Origin: Planctomycetota bacterium
GTDB lineage: Bacteria; Planctomycetota; Planctomycetia; Pirellulales; Lacipirellulaceae
Direction of reading: 5' to 3'
NCBI GenBank assembly: GCA_022615465.1
Contig: JAKEGR010000124.1
Location: forward strand, 1-6,430
DNA length: 6,430 bases
Shown: one piece after another, positions 1 to 6,037 of the stretch
How positions within the stretch are numbered: position 1 is the stretch's first letter
Layout: every line of letters begins with the position of its first letter
The notes under the pieces: generated by a model
What the model was told of the DNA's origin: nothing
What the model saw: the letters and a program-made list of their open reading frames with translations, nothing else
Databases searched by the model: none
Translations under genes and position numbers: made by a program

Positions 1-45
1 AATCATCAGGGTGTAAACGGCTGCCAGACCATGGTTGGCATTCAT
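1..45 (-). CDS. Possible start of a downstream gene (partial, runs off the left edge)
   Basis: On the minus strand an ATG at 45-43 shares its A with the TGA stop of the TIM-barrel gene (47-45), giving the TGATG overlap typical of translationally coupled genes. The frame stays open for all 15 codons to the window edge and would read MNANHGLAAVYTLMI, a mildly hydrophobic N-terminus. No function can be inferred from 15 residues. The alternative is that bases 1-44 are simply the 3' flank of the TIM-barrel gene; an open stretch this short occurs often by chance. Confidence 0.3.
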   Translation of the reverse strand, partial: MNANHGLAAVYTLMI

Positions 46-1055
46 CAGAAGCCGCGGGCCGCGCGGATATCGTCGAAGTCTCGGAGATGATAACCGATCT
101 CGACGAAATCGAGCACTCGGCAAAGTCCGCGGAGGGCGACGCCCATGCCGTCCGGGCCGCTAAAGCCGCCGAATTGCCCGCCTCCCTTGAGATGCGGTTC
201 GAGGTCGAGCACGACGCCTGGGATGCCGCGTTTTGTGAGCTTCTCATCGAGTTGCGGGATCAGTTCGGCGAAATCGCACAAAATGCGTTCGTGTCCACTG
301 GTGCCACAATGCGCCGGGACGAAGTTCTTGAGCTTCTCCTCATCAATGTGCTCAGCACGTCCCAAGTGAGGATCACGATAGTCCTTGATGTGGAACCAGC
401 CGATGCTGGGTTTCATCGCGAGATACTGCCGAAACGTTTCCTCGGTCGAATAGCCCTGACTAATGATGTTGCCGCCGTCGAACACGGTTACCAGCGCCGG
501 ATGATTCACGCGGCGGAATAGTTCAGCCATCAGTTCGCCCGACTGGCCAACCAGGTTCGCCTCGATCTCCAGGCCGAAGGTGAGATCGCTGCGGTGGCAG
601 GCCTCGGCGATATGAGCCAACTGATCGGCCGCTTGCGATAAGTGCTCGCGTGGATCGGCCCCCTTCGGATGATAAAACGAGAAGCCGCGGATCAATTTCG
701 TTTCAAACGCGTGGGCGAGTTCACAAGCGCGGGCCACGTCGCTGGCCAGGTATTTGTCGAACGGGACGTACGGGTTGCTGGTGCCGTCGTCGATGTCGCG
801 AAGTTTCACTTTGCCGATGGGCGAGCCGATCGAAGCCACGTTCATGCCATATTCGTCTTCGAGATGACGGAGCTTGGTGATCTCGCTCTTGGTGAGCTTC
901 ATGACGTTCTTAATGCCGCCGCCGACATCGATGAACCGCAGGCTGTAATACTGGAGTCCAAGAGCCGCAAACGCGGCAAACTGCTCGACGGCTGTCTTGT
1001 GATTGGCCGCTTCGTCGGCGAAACCAGAGAGGACCACTTGAGGGCGTTTCGACAT
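45..1055 (-). CDS. Sugar phosphate isomerase/epimerase-like TIM-barrel protein
   Basis: This 336-residue protein reads as a member of the xylose isomerase-like TIM-barrel superfamily (AP endonuclease 2 fold, PF01261 type), whose members are usually metal-dependent isomerases, epimerases or dehydratases acting on sugars or inositols. The expected metal and active-site positions are visible at the ends of late strands: E163 and E165 in LEIEAN, D193 in VFDGGN, H222-K224-D225 in WFHIKDY and E286 in DLEPH. There is no signal peptide, so it is probably cytoplasmic. The start at 1055 is supported by AAAGGGG (complement of 1064-1070), 8 bases upstream. It lies 89 bases downstream of queF on the same strand, so the two may be co-transcribed, but nothing links it to queuosine synthesis. 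The substrate cannot be read from the sequence. The fold call is firm; the exact activity is unknown. Confidence 0.85.
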   Translation of the reverse strand: MSKRPQVVLSGFADEAANHKTAVEQFAAFAALGLQYYSLRFIDVGGGIKNVMKLTKSEITKLRHLEDEYGMNVASIGSPIGKVKLRDIDDGTSNPYVPFDKYLASDVARACELAHAFETKLIRGFSFYHPKGADPREHLSQAADQLAHIAEACHRSDLTFGLEIEANLVGQSGELMAELFRRVNHPALVTVFDGGNIISQGYSTEETFRQYLAMKPSIGWFHIKDYRDPHLGRAEHIDEEKLKNFVPAHCGTSGHERILCDFAELIPQLDEKLTKRGIPGVVLDLEPHLKGGGQFGGFSGPDGMGVALRGLCRVLDFVEIGYHLRDFDDIRAARGF

Positions 1056-1063
1056 GGCATATT

Positions 1064-1070
1064 CCCCTTT
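1064..1070 (-). promoter_or_regulatory. Shine-Dalgarno site of the TIM-barrel gene
   Basis: Read on the minus strand this is AAAGGGG, ending 8 bases before the ATG at 1055. It fixes the start, and is notable because queC, queE, the Rieske gene and cytochrome b here lack a clear site. Confidence 0.6.
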
Positions 1071-1144
1071 GGCACGGATGCAGTGCCTTGTTTACTGGCG
1101 ACATGATTGCAGGAGCACCGGGGCGCGGCGGACGCAGATCCGGC

Positions 1145-1501
1145 TCAAAATGCCGCGGTGTACTTCGCCGTGACTGTTTCCGCCATGCCGCCTCGGGCGT
1201 GGAACGCAGCCTCGATTTTCATCCACCGCGGTTCGACCACCGCCGCCAGATCATCGAGGATCGTATTGGTGACGTGTTCGTAAAAAATCCCCTGATTGCG
1301 AAAACTTTGCAGGTAGAATTTCAGGCTTTTCAGCTCAACACACTTGCGATCGGGAGTATAGCTGATCGTGAGCGTGCCGAAATCAGGTTGGCCAGTCCGC
1401 GGACAGACGGAGGTAAACTCCGGCGAAACGATCTGTATCTGGTAATCGCGATCGGGGAACTGATTCTCGAACGTTTCCAGCAAGCCGCGGAATTCCAACA
1501 T
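1145..1501 (-). CDS. queF: NADPH-dependent 7-cyano-7-deazaguanine (preQ0) reductase
   Basis: QueF reduces the nitrile of preQ0 to the aminomethyl group of preQ1 with two NADPH, the last step before the queuosine precursor is inserted into tRNA. From the ATG at 1501 the protein has 118 residues, a short unimodular form (Bacillus subtilis QueF has about 165). Visible signatures are [15 protein letters not shown], carrying the catalytic Cys33 that forms the thioimide and the general acid Asp40; the family motif ELKSLKFY at 56-63; SFRNQG; and FYE, with Glu75 in the preQ0-binding position. Tyr74 falls where the Bacillus enzyme has a His. The frame stays open upstream to 1609, but the 1501 start is preferred: GGAG lies 8 bases before it, and the extra upstream residues look non-conserved and overlap queC. 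It diverges from queC-queE, so the pathway genes are split between two transcripts. Confidence 0.95.
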   Translation of the reverse strand: MLEFRGLLETFENQFPDRDYQIQIVSPEFTSVCPRTGQPDFGTLTISYTPDRKCVELKSLKFYLQSFRNQGIFYEHVTNTILDDLAAVVEPRWMKIEAAFHARGGMAETVTAKYTAAF

Positions 1502-1590
1502 ACACGACTCTCCTTTCGACTCGGCATGCATTGTGGCATGATAAGGAGACAGGCGAAAGGGGCCGGCACACCGTTGCCGACGAACCATTG
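1502..1590. promoter_or_regulatory. Divergent queF / queC intergenic region
   Basis: These 89 bases should carry the promoters of both queF and queC-queE, but no pair of -35/-10 boxes stands out on either strand. CCTTTCG (1512-1518) and CGAAAGG (1554-1560) form a 7-base inverted repeat; the left arm overlaps the queF ribosome-binding site. CGGCA (1564-1568) and TGCCG (1575-1579) could form a small hairpin 11 bases before the queC ATG. I saw no preQ1 riboswitch signature here, although preQ1 riboswitches often control queuosine genes in other bacteria. Confidence 0.4.
1510..1516 (-). promoter_or_regulatory. Shine-Dalgarno site deciding the queF start
   Basis: On the minus strand this reads AAAGGAG, with its last base 8 bases before the ATG at 1501. 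It argues against the longer frame that could start at 1531 or 1609. Confidence 0.65.
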
Positions 1591-2316
1591 ATGAAAAAAC
1601 ACGGATCAACTACGGATCGCCTCGCAGCCGTGCTGCTCTCCGGCGGGCTTGACTCGGCAACCACTGCCGCCATCGCACGGGCGGAGGGGTACCGCCTGTT
1701 CGCGCTGAGTATCGACTATGGTCAGCGCCATCGATTTGAGCTTGCGGCCGCGCGCCGGGTTGCCAAGTCGCTGGACGTTGAGCGGCACGTTGTGGCCGCG
1801 GTCGATTTACGCCAGTTCGGCGGCAGCGCACTGACCGACGCAATCGAAGTGCCGCAAGATCGGAGCGATGAGGCAATCTCATGCGGTATTCCGATCACGT
1901 ATGTTCCGGCCCGCAATACGGTTTTCCTGGCACTGGCATTAGGTTACGCTGAGGTGGTGGGAGCGGCCGACCTGTTTATCGGCGTCAATGCGGTTGACTA
2001 TTCGGGTTACCCTGACTGCCGGCCTGAATTCATCACGGCTTTTGAAAAACTGGCCAACCTGGCCACGAAAGCAGGCGTCGAGCGAACGATCGAATTCCGA
2101 ATCCACACGCCACTGATTCACCTTTCCAAGGCCGACATCATTCGCCGCGGCACGGAGTTGGGCGTCGATTACAGTTTGACCCATACGTGCTACTCGCCGA
2201 ACGAAACGGGGGCGGCCTGCGGCCGTTGCGATGCCTGCCACTTGCGGCTGAGAGGTTTCGCCGAAGCAGGCATGAAAGATCCAATCGCCTACCAGGCACC
2301 GATCTATCGGCTTTGA
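1591..2316 (+). CDS. queC: 7-cyano-7-deazaguanine synthase
   Basis: QueC converts 7-carboxy-7-deazaguanine, ATP and ammonia into preQ0 for tRNA queuosine synthesis. The 241-residue protein has the family's usual length. It opens with the PP-loop ATP-pyrophosphatase motif [10 protein letters not shown] (SGGLDS at 17-22), followed by the conserved [10 protein letters not shown]. It ends with the zinc-binding cluster Cys200, Cys210, Cys213 and Cys216 (CX9CX2CX2C). The [16 protein letters not shown] and [17 protein letters not shown] segments are typical of QueC. The ATG at 1591 is the most plausible start. The frame is open back to a TTG at 1531 with AAGGAG just downstream of it, so a longer form cannot be fully excluded. 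No Shine-Dalgarno site precedes 1591. queE follows after 3 bases, which indicates an operon with probable translational coupling. Confidence 0.96.
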   Translation: MKKHGSTTDRLAAVLLSGGLDSATTAAIARAEGYRLFALSIDYGQRHRFELAAARRVAKSLDVERHVVAAVDLRQFGGSALTDAIEVPQDRSDEAISCGIPITYVPARNTVFLALALGYAEVVGAADLFIGVNAVDYSGYPDCRPEFITAFEKLANLATKAGVERTIEFRIHTPLIHLSKADIIRRGTELGVDYSLTHTCYSPNETGAACGRCDACHLRLRGFAEAGMKDPIAYQAPIYRL

Positions 2317-2319
2317 CCA

Positions 2320-3006
2320 ATGCGAATTGCTGAGATTTACCGTTCGATTCAGGGCGAAGGCTTGCTCACCGGCGTTCCGAGTGTGTTCGTGCGTGTAAGC
2401 GGATGCAACCTGCGATGCTGGTATTGCGATACACCGTACGCCTCGTGGCAGCCGCGGGGACGCGACATATCGATCGACGAGATTGTTGCGCATATCGAGG
2501 AATGGGAGTGCGGACACGTCGTTGTCACGGGCGGCGAGCCGATGCTGTTCGCCGAGTTGATGCCTCTTTGCGAACGGCTGCGTGCAGCGCATCGCCACGT
2601 CACGATCGAGACGGCCGGCACGCTTTACTTGCCGGTCGCCTGTGACCTGATGTCGATCAGCCCCAAACTTTCCAACTCGGCGCCGTCGGCCGATTCGCAT
2701 CCGCGCTGGCGCCGGCGGCACGAACGCGAGCGGCATCGGCCCGAGGTGATTCGGCGATTCGTGGCGGAGCACGCCTATCAATTCAAGTTTGTGGTTGACT
2801 CGCCTGCCGATCTGGCGGCGGTGAACAATTATCTCTGCGAGTTTCCGGAAATTGCGCGCGGCCGCGTGCTGCTGATGCCCCAAGGCACGGATGCCGAGCA
2901 GCTTGCCTCGCGGACTGCCTGGTTACGCCCCTATTGCCAGGCAAACCACCTGATTTTTTGTCCGCGCAAGCAAATTGAATGGTTTGGTCCCGTGCGGGGC
3001 ACCTAG
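2320..3006 (+). CDS. queE: 7-carboxy-7-deazaguanine synthase (radical SAM)
   Basis: QueE is the radical SAM enzyme that contracts the ring of 6-carboxytetrahydropterin to 7-carboxy-7-deazaguanine, the substrate of QueC. The 228-residue protein starts with EIYRSIQGEG. It carries the 4Fe-4S cluster motif CX3CX2C at Cys29, Cys33 and Cys36 (CNLRCWYCDT), the SAM-binding VTGGEP at 69-74, ETAGT, and SISPKLSNS. A basic linker rich in Arg and His follows SISPKLSNS, and the C-terminal half ends with LIFCPRKQIEWFG. Length and motif order fit the family. Its ATG is 3 bases after the queC stop with no ribosome-binding site of its own, so translation probably depends on queC. The TAG stop lies inside the left terminal repeat of the palindromic element at 3003-3111, so the last codon or two may have been set by an insertion. 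Confidence 0.95.
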   Translation: MRIAEIYRSIQGEGLLTGVPSVFVRVSGCNLRCWYCDTPYASWQPRGRDISIDEIVAHIEEWECGHVVVTGGEPMLFAELMPLCERLRAAHRHVTIETAGTLYLPVACDLMSISPKLSNSAPSADSHPRWRRRHERERHRPEVIRRFVAEHAYQFKFVVDSPADLAAVNNYLCEFPEIARGRVLLMPQGTDAEQLASRTAWLRPYCQANHLIFCPRKQIEWFGPVRGT

Positions 3007-3111
3007 TGCTGCGTCAACGCTTAGATTTCGGGTTACGATCGGCGCAAGTTCAAAGCACTGCTGGACAAGCCAGCAGTGGCACCCCAACTTTTTGCTGTGA
3101 CAGAGCACTAG
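3003..3111. repeat. MITE/REP-like palindromic element between queE and purD
   Basis: CTAGTGCT (3003-3010) and AGCACTAG (3104-3111) are perfect 8-base inverted repeats. The similarity continues inward imperfectly, as CTAGTGCT then two mismatches, GTCA, two mismatches and GC, or 14 of 18 positions. Between them is a perfect hairpin, CACTGCTGG (3056-3064), loop ACAAG, CCAGCAGTG (3070-3078). The element is 109 bases long, has no coding capacity, and fills most of the 130-base gap between two convergent genes. The queE stop TAG is part of the left end. The CTAG or TA at both ends could be target-site duplication rather than element sequence. The structure is seen directly; non-autonomous mobility is inferred. 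Confidence 0.65.
3056..3093 (+). terminator. Possible queE transcription end (hairpin plus distant T-run)
   Basis: The 9-bp GC-rich hairpin 3056-3078 is followed by a run of five T at 3089-3093. The 10 bases between stem and T-run are more than a canonical intrinsic terminator allows, so this is a weak call. The hairpin may primarily be part of the repeat element and end transcripts only incidentally. The minus strand (purD side) has no T-run after the stem. Confidence 0.25.
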
Positions 3112-3136
3112 CGAAGCAGGGAGGAGATTTTCCTGC

Positions 3137-4417
3137 TCACTGGTACAAGAGTGCCTTGTCAGAAATATCCTTGCGGCACCAGGCGCCGCTGAAGCGGATC
3201 GCCTTCACACCGGTGTAGGCCTGCAATTTGGCCGCGGAAATACTGCTGCCGAGCGCTGTCACGCCAAGCACCCGGCCGCCGTCGGTCACCACTTGACTGT
3301 CACGCGTTGACGTCCCGGCATGAAACACTTTCACGTCGGGCAGTTTCGCCGCTTCGTCAAGCCCGCGAATCGGCTGGCCGCGTTCGTAGCTGCCAGGGTA
3401 TCCCTCGCTGGCCATGACGACACACACTGCCGGCCGCGGATCCCACTCGGGAAGTGTAATTTCATCCAACCGGCCGTCGGCGGTTGCTTCGAGAAGAGCG
3501 AGCAAGTCGCTCTTGAGTCGCATCAATAACGGCTGACATTCCGGATCGCCGAAACGGACGTTGTACTCAAGCACTTTCATCCCCTGGTTCTGGACCATCA
3601 GGCCGGCATACAGCACTCCGCGAAACGGCCGCCGGGAACGCTTCATCTGATGCACGGTAGGCACCAGAATCCGTTCTTCGATCATGTGCAGCATCGCATC
3701 GCTGAGAAGCGGCGTGGGACAATAGGCCCCCATGCCGCCGGTGTTCGGACCCGTGTCGCCGTCGAAAGCCGGCTTGTGATCCTGGCAAGGCGGCAAAGTG
3801 ATGAGAGTGTTCCCATCAGTGATCGCAAGCACGCTGGCTTCCTGTCCCTGCAATCGCTCCTCAATCACTAGCTGGTCGCCGGCCGGGCCAAACTCTTTCT
3901 GCTCGGCAATGCGATTGACCGCTTCGAGCGCCTGCTCGCGATTGCCGCAAACGATCACCCCCTTGCCGGCAGCAAGCCCGTCGGCCTTGACGACAACTGG
4001 CACATCATCGCGGTCCTTGAGAAAAGCAATCGCCTCCTTGGCGCTGTGAAATACGTGGTAATCGGCCGTGGGCACATCGGCTTGTCGCAGCAGATTCTTG
4101 CAAAAAACCTTGCTGCTCTCCAAATCAGCGGCGGCTTTGCTCGGACCGAACGCACGCAATCCGGCCTCTTGCAGCGCATCGACTATCCCAGCCGCGAGCG
4201 ATGCCTCCGGACCAACAACTGTGAGGTCCACCTCATTCTGGCGGGCAAAAGCGACCAGACGAGGCACGTCGGTGGCTGGGATATCGACGTTCTCGGCTTC
4301 CAACGCCGTACCGGCATTGCCAGGCGCAACGAACACGCGATCGACTCGCGGGCTTTGCGCTAGCTTCCATGCCAAAGCATGTTCACGACCACCATTACCA
4401 ACAACGAGTACTTTCAT
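3137..4417 (-). CDS. purD: Phosphoribosylamine-glycine ligase (GAR synthetase)
   Basis: PurD joins glycine to 5-phosphoribosylamine using ATP, the second step of de novo purine synthesis, in the cytoplasm. The 426-residue protein has full family length. The N-terminal domain begins MKVLVVGNGGREHALAWKL (NGGREH at 8-13), followed by VAPGNAGT and VVGPEASLAAG. The ATP-grasp part shows VVKADGLAAGKGVIV at 142-156 and QDHKPAFDGDTGPNTGGMGAY at 212-232. EYNVRFGDPE at 284-293 contains the metal-binding Glu284 and Asn286. The C-terminal end, GAWCRKDISDKAL, matches the usual family ending. The ATG at 4417 gives the standard N-terminus; only a weak AGTGAG precedes it. It is convergent with queE and separated upstream from the bc-complex operon by a long gap, so it is probably a single-gene transcript. 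No key residue appears missing. Confidence 0.97.
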   Translation of the reverse strand: MKVLVVGNGGREHALAWKLAQSPRVDRVFVAPGNAGTALEAENVDIPATDVPRLVAFARQNEVDLTVVGPEASLAAGIVDALQEAGLRAFGPSKAAADLESSKVFCKNLLRQADVPTADYHVFHSAKEAIAFLKDRDDVPVVVKADGLAAGKGVIVCGNREQALEAVNRIAEQKEFGPAGDQLVIEERLQGQEASVLAITDGNTLITLPPCQDHKPAFDGDTGPNTGGMGAYCPTPLLSDAMLHMIEERILVPTVHQMKRSRRPFRGVLYAGLMVQNQGMKVLEYNVRFGDPECQPLLMRLKSDLLALLEATADGRLDEITLPEWDPRPAVCVVMASEGYPGSYERGQPIRGLDEAAKLPDVKVFHAGTSTRDSQVVTDGGRVLGVTALGSSISAAKLQAYTGVKAIRFSGAWCRKDISDKALLYQ

Positions 4418-4458
4418 CGAAACTCACTTCGCAACGACAGCCGCTCCTGACCGCGGGC

Positions 4459-4468
4459 GCTCTAGAGC
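4459..4468. repeat. 10-base perfect palindrome upstream of purD
   Basis: GCTCTAGAGC is its own reverse complement and lies about 42 bases upstream of the purD ATG. It could be an operator half-site or a repeat remnant; like the 3003-3111 element it contains CTAG. A palindrome of this length can also arise by chance. Confidence 0.25.
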
Positions 4469-4504
4469 AGCTACCCAGTGGACGACGCAAAGCCCTATCA
4501 GGCT

Positions 4505-4590
4505 GTTGAAAAAGGGGACTGGCTCGCGGAACGCTTGAAGAATCGCCTCAGTTTGACGTGATCGCGAGCGTGCTTGTCCCCTTTTTCAAC
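4505..4590. repeat. Inverted-repeat (REP/REPIN-like) element
   Basis: GTTGAAAAAGGGGAC at 4505-4519 is repeated perfectly in inverted orientation at 4576-4590, enclosing 56 bases. Similarity continues inward: the left arm proceeds TGGCTCGCGG and the reverse complement of the right arm AAGCACGCTCGCG, so GC and CGC tracts partly pair. There is no coding content. Two inverted units around a short spacer are what a REPIN or small non-autonomous element looks like. The pairing is seen directly; mobility and family are inferred. Confidence 0.7.
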
Positions 4591-4604
4591 GGGCAGCTAT
4601 ACAC

Positions 4605-4799
4605 TTGGAAGATTCTACGAGTGAACCCGGATGGGTGGAAGCCTTCGCTGGCTTTGCTGAACACACTGCCGATCCGTTGGGATTTCCCTGGCCCGAATTC
4701 AATTTGCTCTTTGCCCTCTCAAGGTGGGCGTCGCCGAATGCTCCGGTTTATTCGCATCGGCCTTGCTCTTCACTTCCAAGAAAAACACCCAAGAGATAA
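4605..4799 (+). pseudogene. Doubtful small ORF, possibly a gene remnant
   Basis: A 64-codon frame opens with TTG and has no Shine-Dalgarno site. Its first 40 residues (MEDSTSEPGWVEAFAGF onward, containing DPLGFPWPEFNLLFALSRW) look protein-like, with mixed acidic and hydrophobic residues. The last 25 are rich in Pro, Ser and Arg and look non-coding. This could be the N-terminal stub of a decayed gene that later shifts frame, or chance. I do not recognise a family. An overlapping 103-codon frame at 4558-4869 starts inside the inverted repeat and looks less convincing. Confidence 0.18.
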
Positions 4800-4848
4800 A
4801 GATGTGGTTAATGCGCAGAATTTCGCTGAATCGGTTGCGAACGGGCGG

Positions 4849-4877
4849 TTGACAAACCCAGGTAATTGACAATAAAT
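4849..4877 (+). promoter_or_regulatory. Candidate sigma70-type promoter, distal, for the bc-complex operon
   Basis: A perfect -35 box TTGACA (4849-4854) is followed 16-17 bases later by AATAAAT (4871-4877), a partial match to TATAAT. TTGACAA occurs again at 4866-4872, 17 bases after the first copy. Transcription would start near 4884, leaving a leader of about 120 bases before the Rieske ATG. Confidence 0.4.
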
Positions 4878-4911
4878 GTAGTAGGAAAGTTTGTTGGAAT
4901 CGTTACACCCT

Positions 4912-4941
4912 CTGACCGCAAGGTCGTTCATTAGATATAAG
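4912..4941 (+). promoter_or_regulatory. Candidate sigma70-type promoter, proximal, for the bc-complex operon
   Basis: CTGACC (4912-4917, 4 of 6 to consensus) and TATAAG (4936-4941, 5 of 6) are separated by 18 bases. The start would fall near 4948, about 55 bases before the Rieske ATG. It has a better -10 but a poorer -35 than the distal candidate. Confidence 0.35.
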
Positions 4942-5002
4942 CTGTTGTAAGGCAAAGGATTGCAGGTTGCCGGGCGTGGCTTTTCGGTCGCAATAACAGA
5001 CG

Positions 5003-6037
5003 ATGGTCGACAAGAGCAAAATGTCGGTGGCTGAAATACTGGCTGCCGCTCGAAAGTCAGACGGGGCCGGAAAGGCTCCGACCGCGGAGGCTCCGGCGAT
5101 GCCCGCTGCTGCGGATGCACCTTCTGTAAGTCCGTCGCCGACCAAGAAACCGGTTGCGGGAGGCAGTCGTCCGAGCGTCGCCGAGATGCTTGCCATGGCT
5201 CGTGGAGAGAAACAGGACGGCGCGACTGCGTCAGCACCTGTCGCGAAAGAGAAGCCAACTCGCAAAGCGGCTGACAAACCAGTCGCTCCAGCAGCGCAGC
5301 AGGAAATGGCCCCTGTTTCTACTGGTCCCATCGACACACAGAGCATTCTTGCTGCCGCACGGAAGGGAGCGAAGCCCGGGCCGATGACGAAGGCCGAAGC
5401 GGCAGCCAGAGGTGCGATTGCCGTTCCGGAGGCCAAGAAGGCGCGGGCGAAGGAGGCAATCGTTGTCCCGCCGATGCCGGTTCGACCGGAGTCCGCCAAG
5501 CCGCTGACGGGGCGTACAAAGGACCAACCTCAGGCGGAGCGGCGGGCATTCCTGTTCGGTTTCTCAGCGTTGACGGTCGGTTTTGCGGGGCTTGCCGCCA
5601 CCTTCGGAGCATGGACCCTCGCTACGGTTCGGTTTATGTTTCCGAGCATTTTGAGAGAGCCACCGAGCCGATTCAAAGTCGGCTTTCCCGATCAATACCC
5701 GGCCGGGCAGGTCGAGGAGAAGTTCAAGGCCCAATTTGGCGTGTGGATTGTCAACACCGAATATCGCGGCGAGCAGCAGCTCGTGGCGCTCCGAACGGTT
5801 TGCACACACCTCGGCTGCACGCCAAACTGGCTTGAGACAGAACAGAAATTCAAGTGTCCCTGCCACGGCAGCGGGTTTTACAAGGACGGCATCAACTTTG
5901 AAGGTCCGGCTCCGCGGCCCCTGGAGCGATATGCAATCTCGGTCGCCAGCGATGGTCAGATCGAAGTCGATAAGAGCCGCATGTTCCAGGAGGAAATGGG
6001 CCAGTGGAATGACCCGGGGTGCTACATCCCGGTGTGA
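5003..6037 (+). CDS. Rieske 2Fe-2S protein of a cytochrome bc complex, with repeated N-terminal extension
   Basis: This is the iron-sulfur subunit that passes electrons from quinol to cytochrome c in a membrane bc complex. The Rieske domain is complete: CTHLGC at 267-272 and CPCHGSG at 285-291 supply the cluster ligands Cys267, His269, Cys285 and His288, with Cys272 and Cys287 as the disulfide pair. APRPLERY follows. A membrane anchor spans about 183-213, preceded by a twin-arginine motif ERRAFLF (179-185), which fits Tat export as known for Rieske proteins. The oddity is about 179 residues before it: a low-complexity Ala/Pro/Lys region with three related motifs, SVAEILAAARK (8-18), SVAEMLAMARG (58-68) and DTQSILAAARK (111-121). 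The 344-residue length far exceeds a typical Rieske protein of about 180-200. The start could also be Met7 (5021); neither has a clear Shine-Dalgarno site. Cytochrome b follows. Confidence 0.93.
   Translation: MVDKSKMSVAEILAAARKSDGAGKAPTAEAPAMPAAADAPSVSPSPTKKPVAGGSRPSVAEMLAMARGEKQDGATASAPVAKEKPTRKAADKPVAPAAQQEMAPVSTGPIDTQSILAAARKGAKPGPMTKAEAAARGAIAVPEAKKARAKEAIVVPPMPVRPESAKPLTGRTKDQPQAERRAFLFGFSALTVGFAGLAATFGAWTLATVRFMFPSILREPPSRFKVGFPDQYPAGQVEEKFKAQFGVWIVNTEYRGEQQLVALRTVCTHLGCTPNWLETEQKFKCPCHGSGFYKDGINFEGPAPRPLERYAISVASDGQIEVDKSRMFQEEMGQWNDPGCYIPV
5024..5365 (+). repeat. Three dispersed coding repeats, (S/D)-x-x-(E/S)-(I/M)-L-A-x-A-R
   Basis: Copies lie at 5024-5056, 5174-5206 and 5333-5365 in the same reading frame, 50 and 53 codons apart. 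They encode 11-residue helical-looking motifs separated by Ala/Pro/Lys-rich linkers. The DNA differs in codon choice between copies, so conservation is at the protein level rather than from recent duplication. Confidence 0.75.

Larger units (their letters stand above)
4418..5002. other. 585-base gap between divergent purD and the Rieske gene
   Basis: The purD-proximal part (4418-4500) should hold the purD promoter, but I could not identify one. It contains a 10-base palindrome at 4459-4468. Bases 4505-4590 are an inverted-repeat element. Bases 4600-4840 contain only a doubtful short open frame. Bases 4849-4941 hold two rightward promoter candidates, and 4942-5002 form the leader of the Rieske gene. 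No tRNA or other structured RNA was recognised. Confidence 0.6.

Noticed and set aside
1071..1087. A small hairpin GGCAC...GTGCC between queF and the TIM-barrel gene as a terminator.
   Set aside because: The stem is only 5 bp with a 7-base loop and no T-run on either strand.
1502..1590. A preQ1 riboswitch in the queF/queC leader.
   Set aside because: I found no match to the compact preQ1 aptamer layout (GC stem, A-rich tail pairing with the loop) on either strand. Only a 5-bp hairpin is present.
1088..1591. A 167-codon plus-strand frame opposite queF.
   Set aside because: queF on the minus strand carries all family motifs in this interval, so this frame is a shadow.
1939..2883. A 314-codon minus-strand open frame across queC and queE.
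   Set aside because: It lies entirely antisense to two genes with intact catalytic motifs, and its product is Arg/Ala/His-rich with no recognisable domain. It is a codon-composition shadow.
4942..5002. A tRNA or structured RNA in the Rieske leader.
   Set aside because: No cloverleaf, T-loop consensus or extended pairing could be built from these bases.
4903..5499. A 198-codon minus-strand frame with an Ala/Gly-rich, membrane-like product.
   Set aside because: It mirrors the Ala/Pro/Lys-rich Rieske extension on the opposite strand; the apparent hydrophobicity follows from that composition.
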